From the NCBI RefSeq assembly GCF_017308075.1, contig NZ_JAFKFX010000024.1:410645-474644 (forward strand): a stretch of 64,000 bases of DNA, in the 5' to 3' direction. The number at the start of each line of letters is the position of its first letter. The first letter of the stretch is position 1. The position numbers and the translations under genes were made by a program. The stretch comes from Allobosea sp. (GTDB lineage Bacteria; Pseudomonadota; Alphaproteobacteria; Rhizobiales; Beijerinckiaceae). This document shows, in pieces, positions 56,081 through 63,913 of this stretch. The notes below the pieces were generated by a model. The model had not been told where the DNA came from. It did not search any database and was given only the letters and a program-made list of their open reading frames with translations.

Positions 56081-56117
56081 TCCATTCCTCCGGCAGGACA
56101 AGGCGGGACTACAGGAT

Positions 56118-57659
56118 ATGAACGGCGCGGAAAGCCTGGTCAGGACGCTGATCGCCAGCGGGATCGATACGTGTTTCGCCAATCCGGGCACGTCTGAAAT
56201 GCATTTCGTCGCGGCGCTCGATCGTGTCCCCGGCATGCGCTGCGTGCTCGGGCTGTTCGAGGGCGTCGTCTCGGGCGCTGCCGACGGCTATGCCCGCATG
56301 GCCGACAAGCCGGCCGCGACCCTGCTGCATCTCGGCCCCGGCCTCGGCAACGCGCTCGCCAATCTCCACAACGCCCGCAAGGCCAATACGCCGATCGTCA
56401 ACATCGTCGGCGACCATGCCACGCACCACGCCGTCTACGACGCGCCCCTGAGCTCCGATGTCGAGGGCGTCGCCCGGCCGATGTCGGACTGGGTCCGGAC
56501 CTCGAAGGATGCCCGCGCGGTCGCCCGCGACGGCGCAGAGGCGGTTGCAGCGGCGCTCTCCGGCGCCGGCGGGGTCGCGACCCTGATCCTGCCCGCCGAC
56601 ACCGCCTGGAACGAGTCCGACGGCCCGGCGCCCCGCCTGGCCCTGCCGACGCGCCCGAAAGTCTCGGACGAGGCGCTGAAGGAGGCCGCTACCGCCCTGC
56701 GCTCCGGCGAGCCGACGCTGCTGCTGGTCGGCGGCCGCGCCCTGCGTGCCCGGCCGCTGGAGCTGGCGAGCCGGATTGCGCAGACACATGGCGCGCGCCT
56801 GATGGCGCCGACCTCCAACGCCCGCATCGCGCGCGGCGCCGGGCGCGTCGCGCTCGAACGCGTCTTCTACCCGGTCACCGACGCGCTCGCGCAGCTCGGC
56901 GAGGTGCGCCGCGTCGTCCTGGTCGGTGCCCAGGAGCCGGTCGCCTTCTTCGCCTATCCCGGCAAGCCGAGCCTCGTCCTGCCGCCGGACTGCCCCGTCC
57001 ATCGTCTCGCGGCGCCGCAGGACGATATCGAGGATGCGCTCGAGCGGCTCGCCGATCTGATCGGCGCCGGCGCGCCGCCGGTCCTGCAGGCGCCGGCCCG
57101 CCCGGCGCTGCCGACCGGCGCGCTGAGCGCCGAGGCCGCCGCCGCCGTCGTCGGCGCCCTGCTGCCGGAGGATGCGATCCTCATCGACGAGAGCATCAAT
57201 GCGGCGGGCTTCTGCTACCGGCACACGGCCGGCGCTCCCGCGCATGATTGGCTGCAGCTCACCGGCGGCTCGATCGGCATCGGCCTGCCGCTGGCGACCG
57301 GCGCCGCCGTCGCCTGCCCGGAGCGGCGCACGGTCGCGCTGCAAGCCGATGGCAGCGGCATGTACACCTTGCAGGCCCTTTGGACGCAAGCGCGCGAGAA
57401 TCTCAACGTCACCAACATCATCTTCGCCAACCGGGCCTATCAGAGCCTCGAGACCGAGCTGTTCAATGTCGGCGCGCTGAACCCGGGCCGGACGGCGCTC
57501 GACATGCTCGACCTGCGCCGCCCCGATCTCGACTGGGTCAAGCTCGCCGGCGGCATGGGCGTGGAAGCGGCCCGCGCCGACAGCGTGGAGCGCCTGATCG
57601 AGCTGGTCGGGACGAGCTTTAGCCAGCCCGGCCCGTTCCTGATCGAAGTCCCCTGCTGA
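56118..57659 (+). CDS. thiamine-diphosphate-dependent enzyme (acetolactate synthase / benzoylformate decarboxylase-like)
   Basis: A 513-residue three-domain ThDP enzyme. N-terminal domain: the catalytic Glu is in VLGLFEGVVSGAADGYARM; HLGPGLGNALANLHNARKAN is typical. Middle domain without FAD motifs. C-terminal ThDP/Mg motif: ADGSGMYTLQALWTQARENL...TNIIFAN. The size and lack of a small subunit gene fit a 2-oxo acid decarboxylase-like member rather than valine-pathway AHAS. Paired with an aldehyde dehydrogenase three genes downstream, it may turn a 2-oxo acid to an aldehyde. Confidence 0.87.
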   Translation: MNGAESLVRTLIASGIDTCFANPGTSEMHFVAALDRVPGMRCVLGLFEGVVSGAADGYARMADKPAATLLHLGPGLGNALANLHNARKANTPIVNIVGDHATHHAVYDAPLSSDVEGVARPMSDWVRTSKDARAVARDGAEAVAAALSGAGGVATLILPADTAWNESDGPAPRLALPTRPKVSDEALKEAATALRSGEPTLLLVGGRALRARPLELASRIAQTHGARLMAPTSNARIARGAGRVALERVFYPVTDALAQLGEVRRVVLVGAQEPVAFFAYPGKPSLVLPPDCPVHRLAAPQDDIEDALERLADLIGAGAPPVLQAPARPALPTGALSAEAAAAVVGALLPEDAILIDESINAAGFCYRHTAGAPAHDWLQLTGGSIGIGLPLATGAAVACPERRTVALQADGSGMYTLQALWTQARENLNVTNIIFANRAYQSLETELFNVGALNPGRTALDMLDLRRPDLDWVKLAGGMGVEAARADSVERLIELVGTSFSQPGPFLIEVPC

Positions 57660-57667
57660 GAGACGTG

Positions 57668-58939
57668 ATGACCACGCGCGCGAACAATCTGAGCATCGAT
57701 GCGAAGCGGCTCTGGAGCGATCTCATGGAGACCGCCCGGATCGGCGGCACGGCCAAGGGCGGCATTCGGCGCCTGACGCTGGGCGAGGAGGATCGCCGCG
57801 TCCGTGACTGGTTCCGGGCCGAATGCGAGAGCCTCGGCTGCAGCGTGCATGTCGACGAGGTCGGCAACATGTTCGCGATCAGGCCCGGCCGGAACAACGC
57901 GCTGCCGCCGATCGCGATGGGCAGCCATCTCGACACCCAGCCGACCGGCGGCAAGTTCGACGGCGTGCTCGGGGTCCTCGCCGGGCTAGAATGCCTGCGC
58001 ACCATGCATGCGGCCGATTACGAGACCCATGCGCCCGTCATGCTGGTCAACTGGACCAATGAGGAGGGCTCGCGCTTCGCCCCCGCCATGCTCGGCTCCG
58101 GCGTCCATGCCGGCGTGTTCGACCGGACCTATGCCGATACGCGCAAGGACGGCGACGGGGTGAGTTTCGCCGAGGCGATCGAGGCGATCTCCTATCGCGG
58201 CGAGGTTGCGATCGGGGCGACGCCTATCGGCGCCATGTTCGAGCTCCATATCGAGCAGGGACCGATCCTCGAGGCCGAGGGCGACACGATCGGCGTCGTC
58301 ACCGGCGTCCAGGGCATGCGCTGGTACGATGTCGAGATCACCGGCCGCGAGTCGCATGCCGGCTCGACTCCGATGCGGTTGCGCCAGGACGCCCTCCCCG
58401 CCGCGGCCGCGCTGGTGCTGGCCGTGCAGGCTGCGGCACGCGCCTGCCCCGGCGCCGTCGCCACCGTCGGAACGATCGCGGTCCATCCCGGCTCCCGCAA
58501 CGTCATTCCGGGCGCAGCCTCCCTCTCGATCGACCTGCGCCATCCCGATTCCGGCGCGCTCGAACGGACCGAGAAAGCAATCGAACAGGCCCTGGCGGCA
58601 ATCTGTGCCGAACACGGCGTCACCGGCACCCTGACGCGGATCTGGGATTCGCCGCCGGTGCCCTTCGATCCCCGTTGCATCGCCTCGGTGCGCCAGGCTG
58701 CCGGCAATCTCGGCTACCGCATGCGCGACATCGTCTCGGGCGCCGGCCACGACGCCGCCTACATCGCCCGCATCGCGCCGACGGCGATGATCTTCGTGCC
58801 CTGCGCCGGAGGCCTCAGCCATAACGAGGCGGAGGACGCCTCCTTCGACGATTGCGGCGCCGGCGCGCAGGTTCTGCTCCAGGCCGTGCTCGACTACGAC
58901 CGCCGGCTCGCCGAGGCGCCACAAGGAGAGGCCCCGTGA
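57668..58939 (+). CDS. Zn-dependent hydrolase, M20 carbamoylase / allantoate amidohydrolase type
   Basis: A 423-residue M20 metalloenzyme of the hydantoinase/carbamoylase group. Metal and substrate motifs are intact: IAMGSHLDTQPTGGKFDGVL, NWTNEEGSRFAPAMLGSGV, ELHIEQGPILE, ESHAGSTPMRLRQDALPAA, VSGAGHDAAYIA and PCAGGLSHNEAED. Members remove a carbamoyl or ureido group, as in N-carbamoyl amino acids, beta-ureidopropionate or allantoate. The ATG at 57668 follows a GTG one codon earlier. Its stop overlaps the next gene as GTGA. Confidence 0.9.
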   Translation: MTTRANNLSIDAKRLWSDLMETARIGGTAKGGIRRLTLGEEDRRVRDWFRAECESLGCSVHVDEVGNMFAIRPGRNNALPPIAMGSHLDTQPTGGKFDGVLGVLAGLECLRTMHAADYETHAPVMLVNWTNEEGSRFAPAMLGSGVHAGVFDRTYADTRKDGDGVSFAEAIEAISYRGEVAIGATPIGAMFELHIEQGPILEAEGDTIGVVTGVQGMRWYDVEITGRESHAGSTPMRLRQDALPAAAALVLAVQAAARACPGAVATVGTIAVHPGSRNVIPGAASLSIDLRHPDSGALERTEKAIEQALAAICAEHGVTGTLTRIWDSPPVPFDPRCIASVRQAAGNLGYRMRDIVSGAGHDAAYIARIAPTAMIFVPCAGGLSHNEAEDASFDDCGAGAQVLLQAVLDYDRRLAEAPQGEAP

Positions 58940-60378
58940 AATCCCATCGCGAGTTCTATATCGGCGGCCGCTGGGTTGCCGCGTCCGGCGCCACCATGCT
59001 GCCGGTCATCGATCCTGCGACCGAAACGCCCTTCGCCGAGATCACGCTGGCCGGCAGCGCCGATGTCGATGCCGCCGTCGCCGCGGCGCGGGGAGCCTTC
59101 GACGGCTATGCGCGCACCAGCCGCCGGGAACGCATCGAGCTGCTCGAAGCGCTGATCGAGGAATACCGCAAGCGCCATGACGAGATGGCCGAGGCGATCT
59201 CGCAGGAAATGGGCGCGCCGATCGAACTGGCGCGCCGGGCCCAGGCCGCGGCCGGGCTCGATCATCTGCAGCAGGCCCTGGCGGTGCTGCGCGACTACCG
59301 CTTCGACCACTTCATCAACGATGCCCTGATCACGCGCGAGCCGGTCGGCGTCTGCGGCTTCATCACGCCCTGGAACTGGCCGATGAACCAGATCGCCTGC
59401 AAGGTCGGCCCGGCGCTGGCGACCGGCTGCACCATGGTGCTGAAGCCGAGCGAGGTCGCGCCGATCTCGGCGCTGCTCTTCAGCGAGATGGTCCATGCCG
59501 CCGGCATCCCGGCCGGCGTCTACAACATGATCAATGGCGACGGGCCTGGCGCCGGCGAGGCGCTGGCGCGGCATCCCGACATCGACATGGTCTCCTTCAC
59601 CGGTTCGACCCGGGCGGGCGTCCTCGTCGCCAAGGCGGCGGCGGATACCGTCAAGCGCGTCCATCAGGAACTCGGCGGCAAGTCGCCGAACATTCTGCTC
59701 GACGATGCCGATTTCGACAGCGCGGTCCCGCGCAGCGTCCGCAGCTGCTTCGGCAATAGCGGCCAGTCCTGCAATGCGCCGACGCGCCTGCTCGTGCCGC
59801 GCGCCCGCCATGACGAGGTGGTCGCGCTCGCCCGCAAGGCGGCCGAGGCGGTGCATGTCGGCCCACCCCGCGCCGCCGGCACGACCATGGGGCCCGTGGT
59901 CAGCGCCGTCCAGTTCGAGCGCATCCAGAAGCTGATCGGCATCGCGATCGCGGAAGGCGCGACGCTCGTCACCGGCGGCCCCGGCCGGCCGGACGGGCTG
60001 GAGCGCGGCTACTATGTCCGCCCGACCATCTTCGCCGACGTGAACAATGAGATGACGATCGCCCGCGAGGAGGTCTTCGGTCCCGTCCTGGCGATCATCC
60101 CCTACGATTCCGAGGAGGAGGCGATCGCCATCGCCAACGACACGCCCTACGGGCTGTCGAGCTACATCACCTCCGGCAACCGCGAGCGCGCCCGCCGCAT
60201 CGCCCGCCGGATGCGGGCCGGCATGGTCCATCTCAACGGCGCGCCGCTCGACAGCGCCGTGCCCTTCGGCGGCTACAAACAGTCCGGCAACGGGCGCGAA
60301 TGCGGCGTCTTCGGCTTCGAGGACTTCCTCGAGGTCAAGGCGGTCTTCGGCCATGGCCGCGAGGGCGTCGCGGCGTGA
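58936..60378 (+). CDS. NAD(P)-dependent aldehyde dehydrogenase
   Basis: A 480-residue aldehyde dehydrogenase. [19 protein letters not shown] and FTGSTRAGV bind the cofactor; the catalytic Glu is in [10 protein letters not shown] and Cys in [28 protein letters not shown] is typical of ALDHs acting on small aldehydes. The GTG at 58936 overlaps the previous TGA (GTGA) behind AAGGAGAGG, so the genes are translationally coupled. It would oxidise an aldehyde made earlier in the pathway. Confidence 0.93.
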   Translation: MKSHREFYIGGRWVAASGATMLPVIDPATETPFAEITLAGSADVDAAVAAARGAFDGYARTSRRERIELLEALIEEYRKRHDEMAEAISQEMGAPIELARRAQAAAGLDHLQQALAVLRDYRFDHFINDALITREPVGVCGFITPWNWPMNQIACKVGPALATGCTMVLKPSEVAPISALLFSEMVHAAGIPAGVYNMINGDGPGAGEALARHPDIDMVSFTGSTRAGVLVAKAAADTVKRVHQELGGKSPNILLDDADFDSAVPRSVRSCFGNSGQSCNAPTRLLVPRARHDEVVALARKAAEAVHVGPPRAAGTTMGPVVSAVQFERIQKLIGIAIAEGATLVTGGPGRPDGLERGYYVRPTIFADVNNEMTIAREEVFGPVLAIIPYDSEEEAIAIANDTPYGLSSYITSGNRERARRIARRMRAGMVHLNGAPLDSAVPFGGYKQSGNGRECGVFGFEDFLEVKAVFGHGREGVAA

Positions 60379-61760
60379 GCCTGCCCCCGGATGCGCTGGC
60401 GGCCCTCACCGCCGCCCTCGGCGCGGAGCAAATCCGCCTCGGCGACGCCGTACCCGCACGCAACCGCGCCGACAGCGCCGGAATGCCGCCTTGCGCGCCG
60501 GCGGCGCTGCTGCTGCCGCGCAATACGGGCGAGGTCTCGGCTGCACTCGCCATCTGCCACCGCCTCTCCCTCCCGGTCGTGGTCCAGGGCGGCCTGACCG
60601 GGCTCGCCGGCGGCGCGCATCCGGTCGAAGGCGAGATCGCGCTCTCCCTCGAACGCATGACCGGCATCGAGGAGCTCGACCCGGTCGGCCGGACGATGAC
60701 CGCCCTCGCCGGCACGCCGCTCGAGGCGATCCAGCAACGGGCGGCCGAGGCAGGCCTGCTCTATGGCGTCGATCTCGGCGCGCGCGGCAGCTGCACCATC
60801 GGCGGCAATGTCGCGACCAATGCCGGCGGCGTGCAGGTCCTGCGCTACGGCATGACCCGCCGCAACGTGCTCGGGCTCGAGGCGGTGCTGCCGGATGGGC
60901 GGATCGTCAGCTCGCTCGTCAAGGTGATCAAGAACAATGCCGGCTACGACTGGACCCAGCTCCTGATCGGCAGTGAAGGCACGCTCGGCATCGTCACGCG
61001 CGTCCTGCTGGCGCTGCATCCGGCCGTGCCGAGCCATCACACCGCGCTGTGCTCTGTCGCGGGCGTCGCTGAGGCCCTGCAGGTCCTCGACCGGCTCGAG
61101 GCGAAGCTGCCGGGCGGCCTCCTCGCCTTCGAGGCGATGTGGCGCGACTATCTTGCCGCCGCGAAAACCCATGCGGCGCTGCCGCCGCCCTTCACATCAG
61201 GCCCAGCGCTCACTTTGCTGGTCGAGGCGGCACTTCCCGCCGGCGAAGCCTATGCGGATCTCTTCCTGGAGGCTCTCGGCGCGCTCGCCGAGGAAGGGCT
61301 TCTCGACGATGTGCTCGTCGCGCAATCGAGTCGTGAGCGGGCACGCTTCTGGAGCTATCGCGAGGCGAGCTCGGAATTCTACCGGCATCTGTCGACGGGT
61401 CTGCATTTCGACATCAGTGTGCCGCTCGCGGCGATGGCGCAGGGCGTCGATCTCCTGCATGCCCGGATCGCGCAAAGCAGGCCCGATGCGACCCTGATCC
61501 TGTTCGGCCACCTCGCCGACAGTAATCTGCATCTCTCGATCCATCCGCCCGAAGGAGCAGGCTTCGAGGGACTGGCCGAACTGGTGTACGGCACGGTTCG
61601 GGACGTCGAGGGCAGCATATCGGCCGAACACGGCGTCGGCGTGCTCAAGCGCCCCTATCTCGGCTATAGCCGCTCCGATTCCGAGCTCGCTTTGATGCGA
61701 ACGCTGAAATGCGCGCTCGACCCGGCGGGGATCCTGAACCGCGGCCGCATCCTGGCCTGA
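60375..61760 (+). CDS. FAD-binding oxidoreductase, GlcD / D-2-hydroxy acid dehydrogenase type
   Basis: A 461-residue flavoenzyme with an N-terminal PCMH FAD domain (GLTGLAGGAHPVEGEIALSL, GARGSCTIGGNVATNAGGVQ, QLLIGSEGTLGIVTRVLLA) and an FAD-oxidase C-terminal domain (ILFGHLADSNLHLSIHPPEG, VEGSISAEHGVGVLKRP). Relatives oxidise D-lactate, glycolate or D-2-hydroxyglutarate. It starts at GTG 60375, overlapping the previous stop. It may make the 2-oxo acid used by the ThDP enzyme. Last gene of the operon. Confidence 0.91.
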   Translation: MSLPPDALAALTAALGAEQIRLGDAVPARNRADSAGMPPCAPAALLLPRNTGEVSAALAICHRLSLPVVVQGGLTGLAGGAHPVEGEIALSLERMTGIEELDPVGRTMTALAGTPLEAIQQRAAEAGLLYGVDLGARGSCTIGGNVATNAGGVQVLRYGMTRRNVLGLEAVLPDGRIVSSLVKVIKNNAGYDWTQLLIGSEGTLGIVTRVLLALHPAVPSHHTALCSVAGVAEALQVLDRLEAKLPGGLLAFEAMWRDYLAAAKTHAALPPPFTSGPALTLLVEAALPAGEAYADLFLEALGALAEEGLLDDVLVAQSSRERARFWSYREASSEFYRHLSTGLHFDISVPLAAMAQGVDLLHARIAQSRPDATLILFGHLADSNLHLSIHPPEGAGFEGLAELVYGTVRDVEGSISAEHGVGVLKRPYLGYSRSDSELALMRTLKCALDPAGILNRGRILA

Positions 61761-61783
61761 CCTCGCGGCCGCCGCTCCCGATC

Positions 61784-62683
61784 TCAGGAGAGTTCCCTGT
61801 CCTGCAGGGGCTCGGGCCAGAACGGGACCTGATCGCGCCGCGGCTGCCAGATTCCCTGTTCGGCGAGGCCGCGGACATGGGCGGCGATCTCGGCAAGGGT
61901 AGCGAACCAGACGCCGCCCTTCTCCTCCATGTATTCGATCAACCCGGCGAAGGCGTCGGCACGCGACGGCCGGCCCGAGACGAAGGGATGCCAGACGGCG
62001 TTCCACAGGCCACCATGGCGCCAGGCGGCGTCGAACTCGGCCCGGAAGACCTCCATTGCCCGCTCCGGCGAGGCGATCGGCAGCATGTAGCCGAACTCCT
62101 TGATGCAGACATATTGCGTCCAGTCGTCGAGCGACATGTCGGTGGGCAGCTCGACGAGGTCGCCGCGGCCATTGCCGATCAGATAGGGCTGGTCGTCGCC
62201 CATGAGCGAGCTGTCATAGCGGAAACCGCTTTCCTGCAGCAGCTCCAGCGTGTGCCGGGAAAAGGCGTAGGCCGGCGCGCGATAGCCGGCAGGTCTTTGC
62301 CCGCTCAACCGCTTCAGGGCCTCGATCCCGCGCCCGAGGCTGTCCGCCTCCTCGTCCCGGCTCTGCGCATTCGGCCGCTTGTGGAGATAGCCGTGATGGC
62401 CGAGCTCGTGCCCGGCCGCGAGGATCTGCTCGACACATCCCGGATAGGCCTCGACGCACCAGCCCGGGATGAAGAAGGTCTGCCTCAGATCGAAACGGCG
62501 GAATATCTCCAGAAGCCGCGGCACGGCGACCTGCGGCTCGTAGCGCAGCATCGAGGCCAGCGCGACCCGCTCCGGCGCCTGCTCACGGAAATTGACGTGG
62601 AGCAGGGCCTCCGCATCCATGTCGAAGGTGAAGGCGACCGCGCAGCGGGCCTTGTTCGGCCAGGGGATCGGGTTGCTGATCAT
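61784..62683 (-). CDS. polysaccharide deacetylase family protein (PuuE / HpPgdA-like)
   Basis: A 299-residue NodB-homology protein. Motif 1 is CAVAFTFDMDAEALLHV (FDxDAE form), motif 2 is GHELGHHGYLHKRP with the zinc His pair, motif 3 is GYRAPAYAFSRHTLELL. The FDxDAE form is seen in the allantoinase PuuE and peptidoglycan-deacetylase HpPgdA branch and not in chitin deacetylases, which matches a purine/ureide type of chemistry in this region. It has no signal peptide, so it is probably cytoplasmic. It converges on the catabolic operon with a 23-bp gap. Confidence 0.88.
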   Translation of the reverse strand: MISNPIPWPNKARCAVAFTFDMDAEALLHVNFREQAPERVALASMLRYEPQVAVPRLLEIFRRFDLRQTFFIPGWCVEAYPGCVEQILAAGHELGHHGYLHKRPNAQSRDEEADSLGRGIEALKRLSGQRPAGYRAPAYAFSRHTLELLQESGFRYDSSLMGDDQPYLIGNGRGDLVELPTDMSLDDWTQYVCIKEFGYMLPIASPERAMEVFRAEFDAAWRHGGLWNAVWHPFVSGRPSRADAFAGLIEYMEEKGGVWFATLAEIAAHVRGLAEQGIWQPRRDQVPFWPEPLQDRELS

Positions 62684-62987
62684 CGGAGAGGGGGCCCTGA
62701 CTGCAATTCAGTCTTCCGCGCTCGGGATTCTGCTGCGATTGCGACGGCCGGAGAACTCCTGATCGGAGCGCTCAACGCCGTTCCGGAAGCACCGGGTCAG
62801 GCGCCGTGCGACGCTCCCCCGCTAAGCCCGGCTCATTGATGATGCGTAATGGCATGCACGGCATCTCCTGGCGACCCGGGCAGGCTAGAGCATCGGACCG
62901 AAAAGTGGAATCCACTGTTCAGAAAACTCCGATGCGATAACAATGAGATAGATCACCATGACCGCGTCCGATGGAAGGCTCGGCGAT
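62684..62987. other. intergenic stretch carrying repeat copy 3
   Basis: No gene is seen between the deacetylase start and the 62988 ORF. The right half is the dispersed repeat (62885-62991). Confidence 0.5.
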
Positions 62988-62991
62988 CTAG
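62885..62991. repeat. ~105-bp dispersed palindromic repeat, copy 3
   Basis: CTAGAGCATCGGACCGAAAA, GTGGAATCCACTGTTC, TCCGATGC, GATAACAATGAGATAGATCA, CCATGACCGCGTCCGATGG and ...GGCGATCTAG. It is the fullest of the three copies and matches copy 1 closely in its second half. Its end gives the TAG stop of the minus-strand ORF 62988-63269. Confidence 0.88.
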
Positions 62992-63269
62992 ACTTCCGGG
63001 ATCATGCCCGCCCCCGGAATGAAGCGTTGGTCGTTTGAATGCACAGGCTTGTCAAGCGTCGCAGGCTCACGCGGCGGAAGATCCCGCAGCATCGCGAACC
63101 GGACTGGCCATGAGAGTTCCTCGCAATGCGACGGCAGCAAGCGGCCGATGGCGGCCGGGCAAGAACCAAACCACGCGACCGCCGAGCCGAAGCTCAGCTT
63201 CTTGAAGCCGATCGACAGGATCAATCTCGGAGCAAGGGTCGCGGCGCGAAGGCCAGAGACGCCGGTCAC
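62988..63269 (-). CDS. hypothetical protein, doubtful
   Basis: A 93-residue frame with a GTG start and no ribosome site. The protein reads fairly naturally (LSFGSAVAWFGSCPAAIGRL, ELSWPVRFAMLRDLPPREPA, SNDQRFIPGAGMIPEV) and its stop lies in the end of repeat copy 3, just as for the SGNH gene at copy 1. No family recognised. It could be the tail of a decayed gene. Confidence 0.3.
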   Translation of the reverse strand: MTGVSGLRAATLAPRLILSIGFKKLSFGSAVAWFGSCPAAIGRLLPSHCEELSWPVRFAMLRDLPPREPATLDKPVHSNDQRFIPGAGMIPEV

Positions 63270-63307
63270 ATCGCCGGGAGCCAGCCTGCGTCAGGCTGGA
63301 CGATCAA

Positions 63308-63332
63308 AGCCAGGCCGAAGCCGGGCTTTTTT
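63308..63332 (+). terminator. rho-independent-like terminator
   Basis: AGCC-A-GGC, loop CGAA, GCC-G-GGCT, then T6. The T-run is clear and the stem is short with one mismatch. No convincing plus-strand gene precedes it, so an unrecognised small RNA or a lost gene may have ended here. Confidence 0.5.
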
Positions 63333-63343
63333 CATATGCGAGC

Positions 63344-63430
63344 CTAGCGTGCTCCGCCGAAGAGCACGCTGCACTTCACAACGCCGCTCGGACCAATCAG
63401 CTGCAGCCCGTCGTCGAGCCGCAATTCCAC
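63344..63430 (-). CDS. tiny ORF, 28 residues, doubtful
   Basis: Starts at GTG 63430 with AAGGGG about eight bases upstream. It reads VELRLDDGLQLIGPSGVV then KCSVLFGGAR. The composition is protein-like. No family is recognised and the length makes chance possible. Confidence 0.3.
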   Translation of the reverse strand: MELRLDDGLQLIGPSGVVKCSVLFGGAR

Positions 63431-63441
63431 GACAGAACCCC

Positions 63442-63518
63442 TTATTCCACCTTAACTATCAAGGACTTGATACGCGGAATAATGCCTGTTCGTTATTCCG
63501 AATGGTGTGCCGGAATAA
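63442..63518. repeat. cluster of TTATTCC / GGAATAA half-sites
   Basis: TTATTCCA (63442), CGGAATAA (63475), TTATTCCG (63493) and CGGAATAA (63511). The middle two form an inverted repeat with a 10-bp spacer (63475-63500); the fourth repeats at an 18-bp step. It suggests a multi-site operator or a recombination region just before the small ORF at 63566. Confidence 0.55.
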
Positions 63519-63565
63519 CATGAATCAGGCCGGGCGCCCGAAGCCGCCAGAGCGCAGGGGGAGTA

Positions 63566-63724
63566 ATGCGCTACGGTCCCTCAGACGCTAGGATGGCGGT
63601 TGTCCTGGCTCTGCTGGCTGCGGCTGCGGTGTATGGATGGTGGGTGGGGGGCTTGGCGATGAAGAGATGGCGACCATTTCCGCACCATCTGCAACAGTCA
63701 GAGTTGCAGGAGGCTGACCACTAA
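63566..63724 (+). CDS. small single-helix membrane protein, 52 residues
   Basis: ATG 63566 follows GGGGGAG closely. The protein has one membrane helix (MAVVLALLAAAAVYGWWVGG) and a charged tail (KRWRPFPHHLQQSELQEADH). The good ribosome site, the helix and the balanced tail favour a real gene. Function unknown; small membrane proteins of phages and toxin systems look similar, but nothing here proves that. Half-site cluster 63442-63518 lies just upstream. Confidence 0.5.
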   Translation: MRYGPSDARMAVVLALLAAAAVYGWWVGGLAMKRWRPFPHHLQQSELQEADH

Positions 63725-63743
63725 CCCGGATTTCGGTGGTCAG
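63714..63743 (+). terminator. stem-loop over the stop of the small ORF
   Basis: CTGACCAC (63714-63721) pairs with GTGGTCAG (63736-63743), perfect 8-bp stem and 14-base loop. The TAA of the small ORF is in the loop. No U-run. Confidence 0.4.
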
Positions 63744-63814
63744 TTAACGGATCACCCAGAGCGGCTAAGACGCTGGGCGCGCCTACGACCGATCCTCCGC
63801 CATCTCGGAAAGCA

Positions 63815-63842
63815 CTATAGACGAACGAGAACGGATTGTGAA
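63815..63842 (-). promoter_or_regulatory. minus-strand promoter candidate
   Basis: On the minus strand TTCACA (63842-63837), 16-bp spacer, CTATAG (63820-63815). It would drive transcription leftward into 63800-63700, where no minus-strand gene is recognised; a small RNA is possible. Confidence 0.35.
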
Positions 63843-63913
63843 TCCTGCGGAGCGAGATCCCGGACGGGTTCGATGCCCAGATGCAGGCGCCGAGGGTGGT
63901 CTCGCGCTACCAC

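Noticed and set aside
63004-63591. 195-codon plus-strand frame near the right end
   Set aside because: It runs through a terminator-like hairpin and a half-site cluster, has no ribosome site, and its product looks random (Arg/Ser-rich).
63725-63812. Possible tRNA (cloverleaf-like CCCAGAGCG...CGCTGGG)
   Set aside because: Stem lengths and the T-arm do not fit; no CCA-ready acceptor stem could be drawn on either strand.
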